64,000 nucleotides of DNA from Sanguibacter antarcticus. Lineage in GTDB: Bacteria; Actinomycetota; Actinomycetes; Actinomycetales; Cellulomonadaceae. The stretch is taken from NCBI RefSeq assembly GCF_002564005.1, contig NZ_PDJG01000001.1:1116001-1180000 (forward strand). The letters run 5' to 3'. Each line of letters begins with the position of its first letter. Position 1 is the first letter of the stretch. The notes under the pieces are model-generated. The model had not been told where the DNA came from and did no database searches. It was given only the letters and a program-made list of their open reading frames with translations. Positions 42,409 to 51,165 of this stretch are shown here, piece by piece. A program made the translations under genes and the position numbers.

Positions 42409-42429
42409 TGACATTCCACCGGTATGTCA
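42409..42429. promoter_or_regulatory. inverted repeat TGACAT-N9-ATGTCA
   Basis: Perfect six-base arms with a nine-base spacer, 60 bases upstream of the riboswitch. Possibly an operator in the promoter of the NlpC/P60 gene. Confidence 0.3.
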
Positions 42430-42488
42430 TGTACCTTCGAGTTGCTCCACACGGCAACCGCCCACGGAGCGCTCGAGCAGAACGTCTA

Positions 42489-42650
42489 GCCCTGCCACTG
42501 CTCGAGGCGATCTAGAGACCATGGCAGGGACGGGGGACCCAGAAGTGGGCGCTGCTCGCAGCGTCCTTGGGGTGAAGCCGCGCGGATCACGGTCCGACGG
42601 CCGGGTGTTCTTCTCCTACCCGAACCCGACAGCTAACCTCGCAGGCGTCT
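42489..42650 (+). ncRNA. c-di-AMP riboswitch (ydaO/kimA class)
   Basis: Landmarks of the class appear in order: GACGGGGGACCC at 42529-42540, GGGGTGAAGCCG at 42570-42581, CCGGGT at 42601-42606 and, at the 3' end, CCGAACCCGACAGCTAACC (42619-42638) followed by TCGCAGG. This element binds cyclic di-AMP and is a typical leader of cell-wall hydrolase genes in actinobacteria. A Shine-Dalgarno (GGAGAG) and the ATG of an NlpC/P60 gene follow 5-11 bases later. Exact outer limits are approximate. Confidence 0.9.
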
Positions 42651-42661
42651 TTGGAGAGAAT

Positions 42662-43498
42662 ATGACCGTTCGTACCTCGGGAGCGCGCCACCGCGCAGCG
42701 CGCCGCAGCATCACCCCGCTCGCCTCGCTGTCCACCGGCGCGACGGGCAACGCCGCCGCCCTCGGGCGTCGCACCGCCATCGTCGCCGCGTCGTCCGGGC
42801 TCCTCGTCTCGCTCATGGGCGCGTCGCCCGCCGCAGCCGCTCCTGTCACGACAGACGCAGCGCTCAGCACCTTCGACGTCGACACCCTGACCGCTCAGGC
42901 GAACGCAGCACTCGTCACTGCACCAGCAGTGACCGTCGCAGCCGACGCTTCCTGGACCATCGAGCAGACGTCCATCACGGTCACGCCGGCCCCGGAACCC
43001 GAGCCGGAGCCGGAGCCCGAGCCCGAGCCCGTCCGCGTCGAAGCAACGACCACGCGATCCGCTGAGCGCACCGCAGTCGCCGACACGACCACGGCCGTGG
43101 CCGAGACGACCGCCGAGGTCGCTGAGACCCCAGTGGCACTCACCGCCGCGATCCCTGCATCGGCGAACGGCAGCGCGATCATCGATGCAGCCAGCCGCTA
43201 CGTCGGCGTCCCGTACGTCTACGGGGGCAGCACACCCTCAGGCTTCGACTGCTCCGGGTTCACGTCCTACGTCTTCGCTCAGGTCGGCATCTCGCTGCCC
43301 CGCACCGCCGCTGCCCAGGCCGCTGCAGGAACAGTCGTCTCCCGTGCCGACGCTCAGCCCGGCGACCTCATCTACTCCCCCGGCCACATCGCGATCTACG
43401 CCGGCGGCAACACCCAGATCGACGCGCCCCGCCCGGGCAAGACGATCCAGTTCCGCGACATCTGGCAGTCCAACCCCACCTTCATCCGCATCTCCTGA
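42662..43498 (+). CDS. secreted NlpC/P60 peptidoglycan endopeptidase
   Basis: 278 residues. Signal peptide 36-60 (RRTAIVAASSGLLVSLMG, ending ASPAAAA). After a Glu/Pro repeat (PEPEPEPEPE, 111-123) and a Thr/Ala/Glu-rich linker, residues 165-278 are an NlpC/P60 domain: YVGVPYVYGGSTPSGFDCSGF with Cys197, and GHIAIYAGG with His242. It would cleave between D-Glu and mDAP or the equivalent in peptide stems. The leader carries a c-di-AMP riboswitch, so its synthesis should follow that turgor/cell-wall signal. The ATG at 42662 is preceded by GGAGAG. A strong terminator follows 40 bases after the stop. Confidence 0.93.
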   Translation: MTVRTSGARHRAARRSITPLASLSTGATGNAAALGRRTAIVAASSGLLVSLMGASPAAAAPVTTDAALSTFDVDTLTAQANAALVTAPAVTVAADASWTIEQTSITVTPAPEPEPEPEPEPEPVRVEATTTRSAERTAVADTTTAVAETTAEVAETPVALTAAIPASANGSAIIDAASRYVGVPYVYGGSTPSGFDCSGFTSYVFAQVGISLPRTAAAQAAAGTVVSRADAQPGDLIYSPGHIAIYAGGNTQIDAPRPGKTIQFRDIWQSNPTFIRIS

Positions 43499-43538
43499 TG
43501 ACGCACGGCTGACGCCGCCCGACAGCAACGCTGCACCA

Positions 43539-43576
43539 CAGAAGGCCCGGTCCGCTCCAGCGGACCGGGCCTTCTG
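43539..43576. terminator. 18-bp hairpin, bidirectional terminator
   Basis: CAGAAGGCCCGGTCCGCT and its exact complement, loop of two to four bases, placed between the convergent NlpC/P60 and ABC exporter genes. Very stable; a classic actinobacterial terminator without a long U tract. Confidence 0.9.
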
Positions 43577-43627
43577 CGTCTGGGCGGCACGCGCGTGCCG
43601 CCCCGTCACAGCTGCCGTGGGAGCCGC

Positions 43628-45418
43628 TCAGGCGCGGATGTCGAACATCTTCAACCGCGCACGGTCCCGGGACGTCGACGACGCCTGGAGCGCGAGCAGC
43701 TCGGCATAGATCCCGCCGGTACGCGCCAGCTCGTCCGGCGGGCCGATCTCGTCGACCCTCCCGTTCTTGAGCGTGACGATGCGGTCGACCGAGGAGATCG
43801 TCGAGAGGCGGTGGGCGATGATGATCGTCGTCCGGTCGGCCATGAGGCGCTCTAGCCCCTCCTGGACGAGACGCTCGGACTTCGAGTCGAGCGAGCTCGT
43901 CGCCTCGTCGAGCACCAGGACAGGAGCCCCTTTGAGGATCGCGCGAGCGACGGCGATCCGCTGCTTCTGACCACCCGAGAGCTTGATGCCGCGCTCACCG
44001 ATCTGTGTGTCGTAGCCGTCGGGGAAGCGCGTGACGAACGTGTGCGCGTTCGCCGAGCGGGCAGCAGCCTCGACCTCGCCGTCCGATGCACCAGGGTTCG
44101 CGTACGCGATGTTCTCGCGGATCGTGCCGGAGAAGAGCGCTGGGTCCTGGAACACGACACCGATGTCTGCGCGCAGGGCCTCGAGCGAGGTGCTCGAGAT
44201 GTCGGTCCCGCCCACCCGGATCGTCCCGGAGTCCGGGCCGTAGAGCCGCAGCAGCAGGCTCACGAGGGTGGTCTTGCCACCGCCGCTCTCGCCGACGACC
44301 GCGATCCGCTCCCCTGGTGCGATGGAGAACGTCACGTCCTTGAGGACGTCCTCGGTGCCCTCATAAGAGAACGTCACGCCGTCGAGGTCGACCCCCGCGG
44401 CGTGCTGCGGAGCGCGCTGGGGCCCCGAGAGGTCCGGCAGCTCGTCACGCTCGGGGATCTCGGCCATGACAGAGAAGTAGTCACGGCTGCCCGCGATCGC
44501 GCGCTGCCCCGAGTCGACGAGGTAGCTCATCGAGAGGACCGGCTGGCGCGCCATGGTCACGAGCTGCACGAGGAGCACCATGACCGCGATCGTGAAGGTG
44601 CCGCGCAGCGTTCCGACGAAGATCAGGGCGAAGACGACGAAGAAGATGACGTTGAGCGCGGCGCGTCGCGAGGTGTCCATGACGTGCCAGTACCGGGACT
44701 GCACCTGGGTGGTGCGCACGGTCCGTCCGTAGCGCTCCTCGAAGCTCGCGAGCTCGCGGCGCTCCTGGACAAAGCTCTTGACCACGCGGACCTGGCCGAT
44801 GACCTCGGCGAAGCGCCCTCCGGCGATGTCGAGCTCGGTGTTCTTCGTCGACTCGAGCGCCTGCCAGCGCACGCTCGTGATGGTCGTCAGCCAGGTGAAG
44901 ACCGGGTAGATGATGGCGAGCAGGAGCGCGAGCGGCCAGGAGTGGTAAGCCATGATCCCGAGGATGGCCACCACCGTGAGGAGCATCGGGAAGAACATGT
45001 TCGCGAACATGTTGAGAAAGGCCGTCGTCTCGGAGATCGATCGGGTGAGCCGGTTGATCACCGTTCCTGTGAGCTCGTTGTCGAAGTAGCGCTGAGGCAG
45101 CCGCAGGAGGTGCGCGAAGTACCGCGTCGACAGGGTCGCGCGCAGCCGTGCCGCCATGGTGTCACCGAGGTAGCCGCCGAGGTTCGACAAGAGCGTGTTC
45201 GCGAGCTCGGCAGCGAGCAGCGCGACGGCGAACCAGACGACGCGCGCGACGCCGGACTCCCCGCCGTCGTTCGCTGCGACGACGTACCCGGTGGCGGCGC
45301 TGACGACGAACGGCGTGACGAGACCGGTCACGGCGACGCCTACGGAAGCGAGGACGATCCCGGCGTAGTACGGCCAGAGCTCACGGGCCGCGCCGAGGAC
45401 ACGGAGGAGGGTGCGCAC
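43628..45418 (-). CDS. ABC exporter, fused permease-ATPase
   Basis: 596 residues from GTG. Six membrane helices (about 15-310) and an ATPase domain with Walker A VVGESGGGKTT (about 380), signature LSGGQKQRIA (about 482) and Walker B VLVLDEATSSLD. Half-transporters of this type dimerise to export lipids, drugs or peptides. It begins three bases after the stop of arsC, so the two are co-transcribed. Nothing identifies the substrate; its arsenic link is positional only. Confidence 0.9.
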   Translation of the reverse strand: MRTLLRVLGAARELWPYYAGIVLASVGVAVTGLVTPFVVSAATGYVVAANDGGESGVARVVWFAVALLAAELANTLLSNLGGYLGDTMAARLRATLSTRYFAHLLRLPQRYFDNELTGTVINRLTRSISETTAFLNMFANMFFPMLLTVVAILGIMAYHSWPLALLLAIIYPVFTWLTTITSVRWQALESTKNTELDIAGGRFAEVIGQVRVVKSFVQERRELASFEERYGRTVRTTQVQSRYWHVMDTSRRAALNVIFFVVFALIFVGTLRGTFTIAVMVLLVQLVTMARQPVLSMSYLVDSGQRAIAGSRDYFSVMAEIPERDELPDLSGPQRAPQHAAGVDLDGVTFSYEGTEDVLKDVTFSIAPGERIAVVGESGGGKTTLVSLLLRLYGPDSGTIRVGGTDISSTSLEALRADIGVVFQDPALFSGTIRENIAYANPGASDGEVEAAARSANAHTFVTRFPDGYDTQIGERGIKLSGGQKQRIAVARAILKGAPVLVLDEATSSLDSKSERLVQEGLERLMADRTTIIIAHRLSTISSVDRIVTLKNGRVDEIGPPDELARTGGIYAELLALQASSTSRDRARLKMFDIRA

Positions 45419-45421
45419 GGC

Positions 45422-45862
45422 TCAGGCGCCCGGCCCGGAATCGTCGTCGTCGGACCCCAGGCGGGCCAGGAGGCGCTGGACCCGGACGGCGATGTCGTCG
45501 CGGACGAGACGCATCCGGTCCATGCCCTCGATGCCGCGCTCCGAGGGCTCGTCGGTCTCCCAGGTCTCGACGGGCGTGCCTCCGACGCTGGTGACCTCTG
45601 CCTCGCGGCCGAGCACGACGACGAGGTCGGCGGCGGCGACGAGCTCGTCGTCCAGAGCGCGCGGACGCTCGTCGCGGATGTCGATGCCGACCTCGAGGAG
45701 CGCGTCGACAGACTGAGCGTTGAGCGCTGGTCCTGGGCGTGTGCCCGCGGACGAGACGTCGACGGAGTCGCCCGCGAGGGCGCGCAGGAGGCCTGCGGCC
45801 ATCTGGGACTTTCCACCGTTCTTGACGCAGACGAACAGGACGTGCGGCCGGTGTGTGGTCAT
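45422..45862 (-). CDS. arsenate-mycothiol transferase-like protein (ArsC family)
   Basis: 146 residues. It begins VLFVCVKNGGKSQMAAGLLRAL: the P-loop has Cys followed by NGGKSQ, i.e. Lys where protein tyrosine phosphatases have Arg. This NGGKSQ variant is characteristic of corynebacterial ArsC1/ArsC2, which join arsenate to mycothiol for reduction by mycoredoxin. The matching C-terminal MRLVRDDIAVRVQRLLARLG is also typical. The start is the ATG at 45862. The ABC exporter gene follows three bases after the stop. The usual ArsR regulator and Acr3 pump are not adjacent. Confidence 0.85.
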   Translation of the reverse strand: MTTHRPHVLFVCVKNGGKSQMAAGLLRALAGDSVDVSSAGTRPGPALNAQSVDALLEVGIDIRDERPRALDDELVAAADLVVVLGREAEVTSVGGTPVETWETDEPSERGIEGMDRMRLVRDDIAVRVQRLLARLGSDDDDSGPGA

Positions 45863-46145
45863 GCAGGCATCCTTGCCCGCTATATAGAGCCCTGTCAATA
45901 CAGCTGGCCGTGGTGGCACGGCTCGAGGACGGGCCTCAGGTTCAGTCCCAGAACGGGTGCGTCAGCTCCTCGTCGATCTCGATCGGGTCGATCGTGTCGG
46001 TCGAAACAGAAGGTACGCACGAGCACATGACGTTCATGTCACTACCGTCTCCGAGATCTCTGAGACCCGTCTAGGACCTGGGGCCCAGACGGTGCGTCGC
46101 TGCACGTCAGAAAGACGCTCACGTGCGGGTGAGATCTGGAGGGTG

Positions 46146-48623
46146 TCAACCGTGCGGGGTCTCGGGCCAGGCGTGCTTGGGATACCGCCGCCGCAGCTCG
46201 GCACGGACCTGCGGATAGCCGGTCGCCCAGAACGACTCGAGGTCGGCTGTGACCGCCACCGGGCGACGAGCAGGCGAGAGCAGATGGAGCACGACCGGCA
46301 CCCGACCGTCCGCGAGCGACGGCGTCCTGCGCCACCCGAAGGCCTCCTGCACGGTGACAGCGACGACGGGACGGTCGGCGGCGGCGTAGTCGACGACGGG
46401 ACGCGCACCACCGGGCAGCGTCACCCGCTCAGGAGCGACCTCACCGAGGCGACCTGCCTCGGGCCACGGGAGCAGGCGGCGCAGCGCCGAGACGAGATCG
46501 ATCCGGCCGAGATCACCGACCGAGCGGACACGAGCGAGGTCGGGTGCGAGCCACTCGTCGAGGGACGCCAGGAGAGCCTCGTCGGACACGTCCGGCCAGG
46601 GGGCACCGAGCGCAGCACGGACGAAGGCGAGCCGTCGCCGCAGGGCCCGCGCCGGCTCGCGCCACGGCAGGGCGTCGAGCCCGTCCTGCCGCAGGCCCTC
46701 CCGGACCGCCGCGACGACCTGCTCCGCCGCCGGGTGCTGGACGCGTTCGGAGGCCAGCTCGATCGCGCCGAGGCGCGTCGTGCGGCGTGCGACCACACGA
46801 CCGTCCGTCCACCGCACGTCGTCGGCCTCGCAGAGCGCCGACCCGGCAGCCTCGAGGGCGAGGTCCTCGTCGAGCGGTGCTGCCGACCGGATGAGTGCGT
46901 CGCGACGTCCCGGTGGCCGGTCTGCGTCGGCCACGGCGAGCCAGTCGTATCCGCTCAGCGGCGAGCCGGGCGGCAGCTCCGCCCCTGTGCCGGAGACGAG
47001 GAGATAGGTCTGCCCACCAGGGCGCCGACGGGCGACGCGATCCGGGTGGGCGAGCGCGACGACGAGCCCTGTCGCGAGGTCGTCGGTGAGCTGTCGGGCA
47101 GTCGTCGCGCGGCGCGGCACGGCACGCTCCAGGCGCGTCACCTGCGAGCGCCAGGTGTGCGACGCGTGCTTGTCGTGCCGCAGACGACGGAGGTCGGCGA
47201 CGAGGTCGCCGCTCGAGCGGGCGTCGTCAGAGAGCATGGCGACAATCTCTGCTGCCCGATGCGCCCCGACGGCCTCGGCACCGTCGAGGAGAGCTCGGGC
47301 GAGGCGGGGGTCGACGCCGACGCGTGCGACGAGGCGGCCACGGGGTGTGGCCTGCCCGTCGGGGTGGATCGCGCCGAGGGCGAGGAGCGTGGTGCGGGCG
47401 ACCGCCATGGCTGCTGCCGGGGGTGGGTCCATGAGTGCGAGGCCGCTGCCGTCGGGGCTCCCCCAGCACGCGAGCTCGAGGGCGAGATCGGTGAGGTCTG
47501 CAGTGAGGATCTCCGGGGTGGGGTGGCTGCTCAGGGTGGCGTGCTCGTCCTGGGACCAGCAGCGGTAGACGGCGCCGGGTCCTTCGCGCCCGGCGCGTCC
47601 TGCTCGCTGGTGTGCGGCGGCGCGGCTCACCCGGACGGTGACGAGGCCGGCGAGACCGCGTCGGTGGTCTGCGCGAGGCTCTCGGGACAGTCCTGCGTCG
47701 ACGACGACGCGCACCCCGGGGACGGTGAGCGAGGACTCGGCGACGGCGGTGGACACGATGACGCGTCGGCGTCGTCCTGGAGCGAGGGCACGGTCCTGCT
47801 CCCGGGTGGGGAGCCGTCCGTGGAGCGGTCGCACGTCGACGTCCGGTCCGATGCCGGAGAGCCTGCGGACCGTCCCGTTCACCTCGCCGGCACCGGGGAG
47901 GAAGACGAGGACGTCACCGGTCTGGTCGTCGAGCGCCCGGCGGACGGTGGCGGCGACGTGGTCGAGGAATCCGGGGGTGACGCCGCGCTCGTCGAACCGT
48001 GGCGTCCGGAGGGTGGGCGGGCACCAGATCTCCTGGACCGGGAAGAGGGTGCCGTCGACGTGGATGCGTGGTGCGCTCTGCGCACCCCCGAGGAGCGCGG
48101 CGGTGCGTGCGGCCTCGATGGTTGCTGACATCGCGACGACAGCGAGGTCGGGACGGAGGTTCTCTCGGACGTCGACGAGCAGGGCGAGCGCGAGGTCGGC
48201 GTCGAGCTGGCGCTCGTGGCACTCGTCGAGGACGACTGCGCTGACTCCGGGCAGCTCGGGATCGCGTTGCAGGCGACGCAGAAGGATGCCGGTGGTGACG
48301 AACTCGACGCGGGTGGCGTCGCTCGTCGTCGACTCTCCGCGGACGGTGCAGCCGACCGTGCGCCCGAGCGGTTCGCCGAGCAGGTCCGCCAGGCGCCGGG
48401 CAGCTGCGCGGGCGGCGATGCGTCGGGGTTGCGTGACGATCACGCGCCCCGGGAGCGCCTGGGCGAGCGCGGGCGGGACGAGGGTCGTCTTGCCTGATCC
48501 GGGTGGTGCTTGGACGACCGCGACTCCCCGTGCCGCGAGCGCCTCGACGAGATCGGCGAGGCCCGTGCGCACGGGGAGGTCGGGGGGCGACGCGAGCATC
48601 GCGTCGATCGGGTCAGGGTCCAC
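46146..48623 (-). CDS. hrpB: ATP-dependent RNA helicase HrpB
   Basis: 825 residues. DEAH-box helicase of the HrpB type: Walker A APPGSGKTT (39-47), motif Ia TQPRRIAARAAARRL, DECH box VVLDECHE (133-136), SAT motif MSATI, motif V and motif VI HQRAGRAGREGPG, then the HA2/ratchet and the C-terminal HrpB domain. Its role is RNA remodelling, possibly in mRNA or rRNA processing. Upstream on the minus strand, CACAAT is followed by six bases and the GTG, so it is likely leaderless. The downstream neighbour (arsC side) is 283 bases away. Confidence 0.92.
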   Translation of the reverse strand: MDPDPIDAMLASPPDLPVRTGLADLVEALAARGVAVVQAPPGSGKTTLVPPALAQALPGRVIVTQPRRIAARAAARRLADLLGEPLGRTVGCTVRGESTTSDATRVEFVTTGILLRRLQRDPELPGVSAVVLDECHERQLDADLALALLVDVRENLRPDLAVVAMSATIEAARTAALLGGAQSAPRIHVDGTLFPVQEIWCPPTLRTPRFDERGVTPGFLDHVAATVRRALDDQTGDVLVFLPGAGEVNGTVRRLSGIGPDVDVRPLHGRLPTREQDRALAPGRRRRVIVSTAVAESSLTVPGVRVVVDAGLSREPRADHRRGLAGLVTVRVSRAAAHQRAGRAGREGPGAVYRCWSQDEHATLSSHPTPEILTADLTDLALELACWGSPDGSGLALMDPPPAAAMAVARTTLLALGAIHPDGQATPRGRLVARVGVDPRLARALLDGAEAVGAHRAAEIVAMLSDDARSSGDLVADLRRLRHDKHASHTWRSQVTRLERAVPRRATTARQLTDDLATGLVVALAHPDRVARRRPGGQTYLLVSGTGAELPPGSPLSGYDWLAVADADRPPGRRDALIRSAAPLDEDLALEAAGSALCEADDVRWTDGRVVARRTTRLGAIELASERVQHPAAEQVVAAVREGLRQDGLDALPWREPARALRRRLAFVRAALGAPWPDVSDEALLASLDEWLAPDLARVRSVGDLGRIDLVSALRRLLPWPEAGRLGEVAPERVTLPGGARPVVDYAAADRPVVAVTVQEAFGWRRTPSLADGRVPVVLHLLSPARRPVAVTADLESFWATGYPQVRAELRRRYPKHAWPETPHG

Positions 48624-48629
48624 CCGAGC

Positions 48630-48635
48630 ATTGTG
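48630..48635 (-). promoter_or_regulatory. -10 element CACAAT, leaderless start of hrpB
   Basis: On the minus strand CACAAT, GCTCGG, then GTG (48623). No ribosome-binding site. Confidence 0.4.
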
Positions 48636-48682
48636 CCCCGGACGGACGTCGCGCGAGCAGGGCTCACGCGACGTCCTGGTGG

Positions 48683-49588
48683 TCAGCTGCAGGTGAGCCC
48701 GTCCTTCAGGGCGACGAGGTTCCTCTCCATCACGGTGAGGTAGTCGTCCTGGTCGTCGCTGATGCTCTCGAGCGGGTCGAGCACGTCGGTCTGGACCCCG
48801 AGGTCGTCAGCGAGGGTCTGGGTGACCTTGGGGCTGACGAGCACCTCGAAGTAGAGGGTCGAGACGTCGTCGCGCTCGACGATCTCCCGGACCTCGCGCA
48901 ACCGTGCGGGCGACGGCTCGGCGTCGGGGTCGATCCCCGAGATCCCGACCTGGACGAGGCCGTAGCGGTCGGCCAGGTACCCGAAGGCTTCGTGGGAGGT
49001 GACGAGCGTGGCACCTGCGCAGGGCTCGAGCGTCTCGATGTACTCGGCGTCGAGCGCGGTGAGCTCGACGTCCAGCGCGTCGGCCCTGCTCTCGAAGTCG
49101 GCGGCGTGCTCCGGGTCCATCTCGCCGAGCGTGTCGGCGACCTCGTGGGCGACAGCGGCCAGACGCGTCGGGTCGAGCCAGAAGTGCGGGTCCAGGCTGT
49201 CGTCGTCACCGGTGAGTCCGGCGGCGTCCATCGCATCGATGACATGGGGAGGTGACTGCGCAGCGATGGCGTCGTCGGTCGCCGGCTGGAAGGTCGAGAG
49301 GTAGACGACGAGGTCTGCCTCGCCGACGCTGCGGACAGCGCTCGGCGAGAGCTCGATGTCGTGCGGCTCGGCGGCCGGCGGCGTGAGGTTCGTGACCGTG
49401 ACGTCCGGTCCCCCGACGCGTTCGGAGACGAACTGCAGCGGGTAGAAGGACGCGAGGACGTTGACGGTGGAGTCGTCGGCCGTCGCAGGATCAGGATCGG
49501 ACGAGCAGCTGCTGAGGGTGGTGGCGAGGGTCAGAGCGCAGACGACAGAGAGTGTCTGTGCTGTCCTCGATGTCGAGGGGAAGTGCAT
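48683..49588 (-). CDS. zinc ABC substrate-binding lipoprotein (AztC/ZnuA-like)
   Basis: 301 residues from the ATG at 49588. Lipoprotein signal: LATTLSSC (lipobox LSSC). Cluster A-I solute-binding fold with the metal ligands in PAAEPHDIELSP, SLDPHFWLDP and VTSHEAFGYLADRYG, and the Asp of LDPLESISDD. The His/Asp-rich mobile loop of classical ZnuA is missing, which resembles AztC. It presents zinc to an ABC permease. The AztD-like gene lies 52 bases upstream on the same strand, so the pair is one operon. No permease or ATPase gene for zinc is present here. Confidence 0.82.
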   Translation of the reverse strand: MHFPSTSRTAQTLSVVCALTLATTLSSCSSDPDPATADDSTVNVLASFYPLQFVSERVGGPDVTVTNLTPPAAEPHDIELSPSAVRSVGEADLVVYLSTFQPATDDAIAAQSPPHVIDAMDAAGLTGDDDSLDPHFWLDPTRLAAVAHEVADTLGEMDPEHAADFESRADALDVELTALDAEYIETLEPCAGATLVTSHEAFGYLADRYGLVQVGISGIDPDAEPSPARLREVREIVERDDVSTLYFEVLVSPKVTQTLADDLGVQTDVLDPLESISDDQDDYLTVMERNLVALKDGLTCS

Positions 49589-49640
49589 GGGGTCCTGCCG
49601 ATCACTACGGAAACAGAGTGGTTGGGGGCGGTGGGCGATG

Positions 49641-51023
49641 TCAGGAGGTGGCTGGCGCCTCCGTGTGGTCGTCGTGCTCGTCCTCGTCCTCGTCGTGCTC
49701 GTGCTCGTCTTCAGCGTGCTCGTCTTCAGCGTGGGCACCTGCTTCGACGGCTCCGGACGCGCTCGTGAGCTCGTTGGGGGTGACGGTGAGCTCAGCCGTG
49801 ACCCAGACCTCACCGGTGAGGATGTCCACCGCGGAGATCGTGTTCGTGCTGGGGTCGGTGATGTAAGCAGAACCGTCGAGGACGATGAGGGTCGGGCGCG
49901 GTGACTGCCACTCGTCCGGCTCTTCCCAGGCGGAGACGACAGGGATGGACCGTTCGATGACGCCGGTCTCGGGGTCGATCACGTGCAGCTGGCCGTCGGT
50001 GCCGAGGACGAGCGCCTCGCCGTCGTCTCCGCGTCCGAGGGACCGGAAGCTGTAGCTCGACGGGAGGTCGACGAGCTGCACGGTCGAGGTGCGGGTGTCG
50101 ATGAGCGAGATGCGGGTCGGTCGCTCGAGCTCGGCGTCAGGGTCCGACTTGTAGTCACCGAGGACGACGGCCGACGCCTCGCTGCCAGCCTGGTTGCCGA
50201 TCCGGCCGTAGGAGTCGGGGCTCTGGACCTTGGTGATCGCGCCACCTGAGTAGACGACTGCACCGTCCTCGCAGCCGATGACGACGGCGTCGTCAGCCGC
50301 GACCGCTTCACCGTGCACGCCGGGGCACTGGTCAGAGGCGGCAATCTCGTCGTCGTCCGCGTCGAGGACGCGGATACCGGTCCGGGCGTCTTCCGTGCCC
50401 TCGGAGACCACGAGGGTCCCATCGTCGAGCTCGACAGCGACACCGTGGTGCGCCGTGGGGGTCGTGTACTCCCGGAGCTCGGCGGCGTCAGGCTCGGCGA
50501 TCTCGCTCGAGTCGAGGACCGTGACGTTGCCTGTCGCATCGTCGAAGAGCGCTGTTCGTCCTTCGTGGACGACAGCGTGGCCGGGCTTCTCAGCAGCAAA
50601 GACCACGTCCGTGAGGATCGGGTCTGACGTGTAGTAGTGCGCGTGCTCGCCGTGCGGCTCAGCCCACGTCCCGACGTCGAGGACCTGGAAGCCGCCGGTG
50701 GTGGAGACGAGGACGTGATGGCCGTCGCCGGTGGGGTTGAGCCGGTTGAAGCCGTCGAGCTCGATGTCGGCGACGAGCTCGAGGGTGGTGGCGTCGAGGA
50801 CCTGGATGCCGCCGTCGTAGGTGAGTGCGAGGCGCGGGGTCACGGTAGCCGCCTCGGTCGTCGTCACCTCGGGCTCTGTGCTCTCAGCGGTCGCTGTCGC
50901 GCCGTCTGCGGAGTCGCTCGTCGAGCAGCCCGCGAGGATCGCGAGCGGGAGGACGAGGCCGGCAGCGATCGCTGACCCGCTGGTGAGGCGGGAGCGACGT
51001 GAGGAGGTGTTCACGGATGTCAT
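49641..51023 (-). CDS. AztD-like zinc metallochaperone lipoprotein
   Basis: 460 residues from the ATG at 51023 (no strong ribosome-binding site). Lipobox LAILAGC. The body is a beta-propeller of short repeats (LVVSEGTEDARTGIRVLDAD; LVLGTDGQLHVIDPETGVIE) with a histidine cluster EPHGEHAHYY and a C-terminal tail rich in His, Glu and Asp (AEDEHEHDEDEDEHDDHTE). This matches AztD, the periplasmic zinc chaperone that loads AztC. A near-perfect Zur-type palindrome and a promoter (TGAGAA-N17-TAGGTT) lie immediately upstream. Zinc starvation would derepress the pair. Confidence 0.8.
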   Translation of the reverse strand: MTSVNTSSRRSRLTSGSAIAAGLVLPLAILAGCSTSDSADGATATAESTEPEVTTTEAATVTPRLALTYDGGIQVLDATTLELVADIELDGFNRLNPTGDGHHVLVSTTGGFQVLDVGTWAEPHGEHAHYYTSDPILTDVVFAAEKPGHAVVHEGRTALFDDATGNVTVLDSSEIAEPDAAELREYTTPTAHHGVAVELDDGTLVVSEGTEDARTGIRVLDADDDEIAASDQCPGVHGEAVAADDAVVIGCEDGAVVYSGGAITKVQSPDSYGRIGNQAGSEASAVVLGDYKSDPDAELERPTRISLIDTRTSTVQLVDLPSSYSFRSLGRGDDGEALVLGTDGQLHVIDPETGVIERSIPVVSAWEEPDEWQSPRPTLIVLDGSAYITDPSTNTISAVDILTGEVWVTAELTVTPNELTSASGAVEAGAHAEDEHAEDEHEHDEDEDEHDDHTEAPATS

Positions 51024-51101
51024 AGGGGTCGGGCGGCGTGATTCTGGGGTCGACGCCACCGCTCCTTTCAAGGGGGAGGACGGTGCTGGATCGCGTTTCT
51101 C

Positions 51102-51130
51102 AACCTACCAGATAATCAGAACCGTTCTCA
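51102..51130 (-). promoter_or_regulatory. promoter of the zinc chaperone/binding-protein operon
   Basis: On the minus strand TGAGAA at 51125-51130 and TAGGTT at 51102-51107 are separated by 17 bases. Transcription would start near 51095. The Zur-like operator overlaps the -35 and spacer. Confidence 0.5.
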
Positions 51131-51135
51131 TTATC
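51111..51135. promoter_or_regulatory. Zur/Fur-type operator
   Basis: 25-bp palindrome: arms GATAATCAGAAC and GTTCTCATTATC around a central C, matched at 11 of 12 pairs. It lies between the divergent AztD-like and DUF1294 genes and overlaps the -35 regions of both. Confidence 0.75.
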
Positions 51136-51153
51136 GTTAAGGCTCGACGTCGC

Positions 51154-51159
51154 TATGCT
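51154..51159 (+). promoter_or_regulatory. -10 element TATGCT, leaderless start of the DUF1294 gene
   Basis: TATGCT is followed by six bases and the GTG at 51166; the Zur-like operator lies at the matching -35 position. Confidence 0.5.
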
Positions 51160-51165
51160 CTCTCT

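Larger units (their letters stand above)
42022..42488. other. long intergenic region before the riboswitch
   Basis: 467 bases without a credible gene. It holds a CRP/GlxR-like palindrome at 42103-42118 and an inverted repeat TGACAT...ATGTCA at 42409-42429. The promoter for the NlpC/P60 transcript must lie here. Confidence 0.5.

Noticed and set aside
42134..42520. Small proteins encoded before the riboswitch
   Set aside because: No ribosome-binding sites, no conserved features, and the region carries promoter and leader functions.
42521..42661. Upstream ATG (42521) for the NlpC/P60 protein
   Set aside because: It lies inside the riboswitch; the ATG at 42662 has a proper ribosome-binding site and gives a clean signal peptide.
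44042..48128. Long plus-strand frames opposite the ABC exporter, arsC and hrpB
   Set aside because: Shadow frames of real minus-strand genes; rich in Arg, Asp and Glu without any fold.
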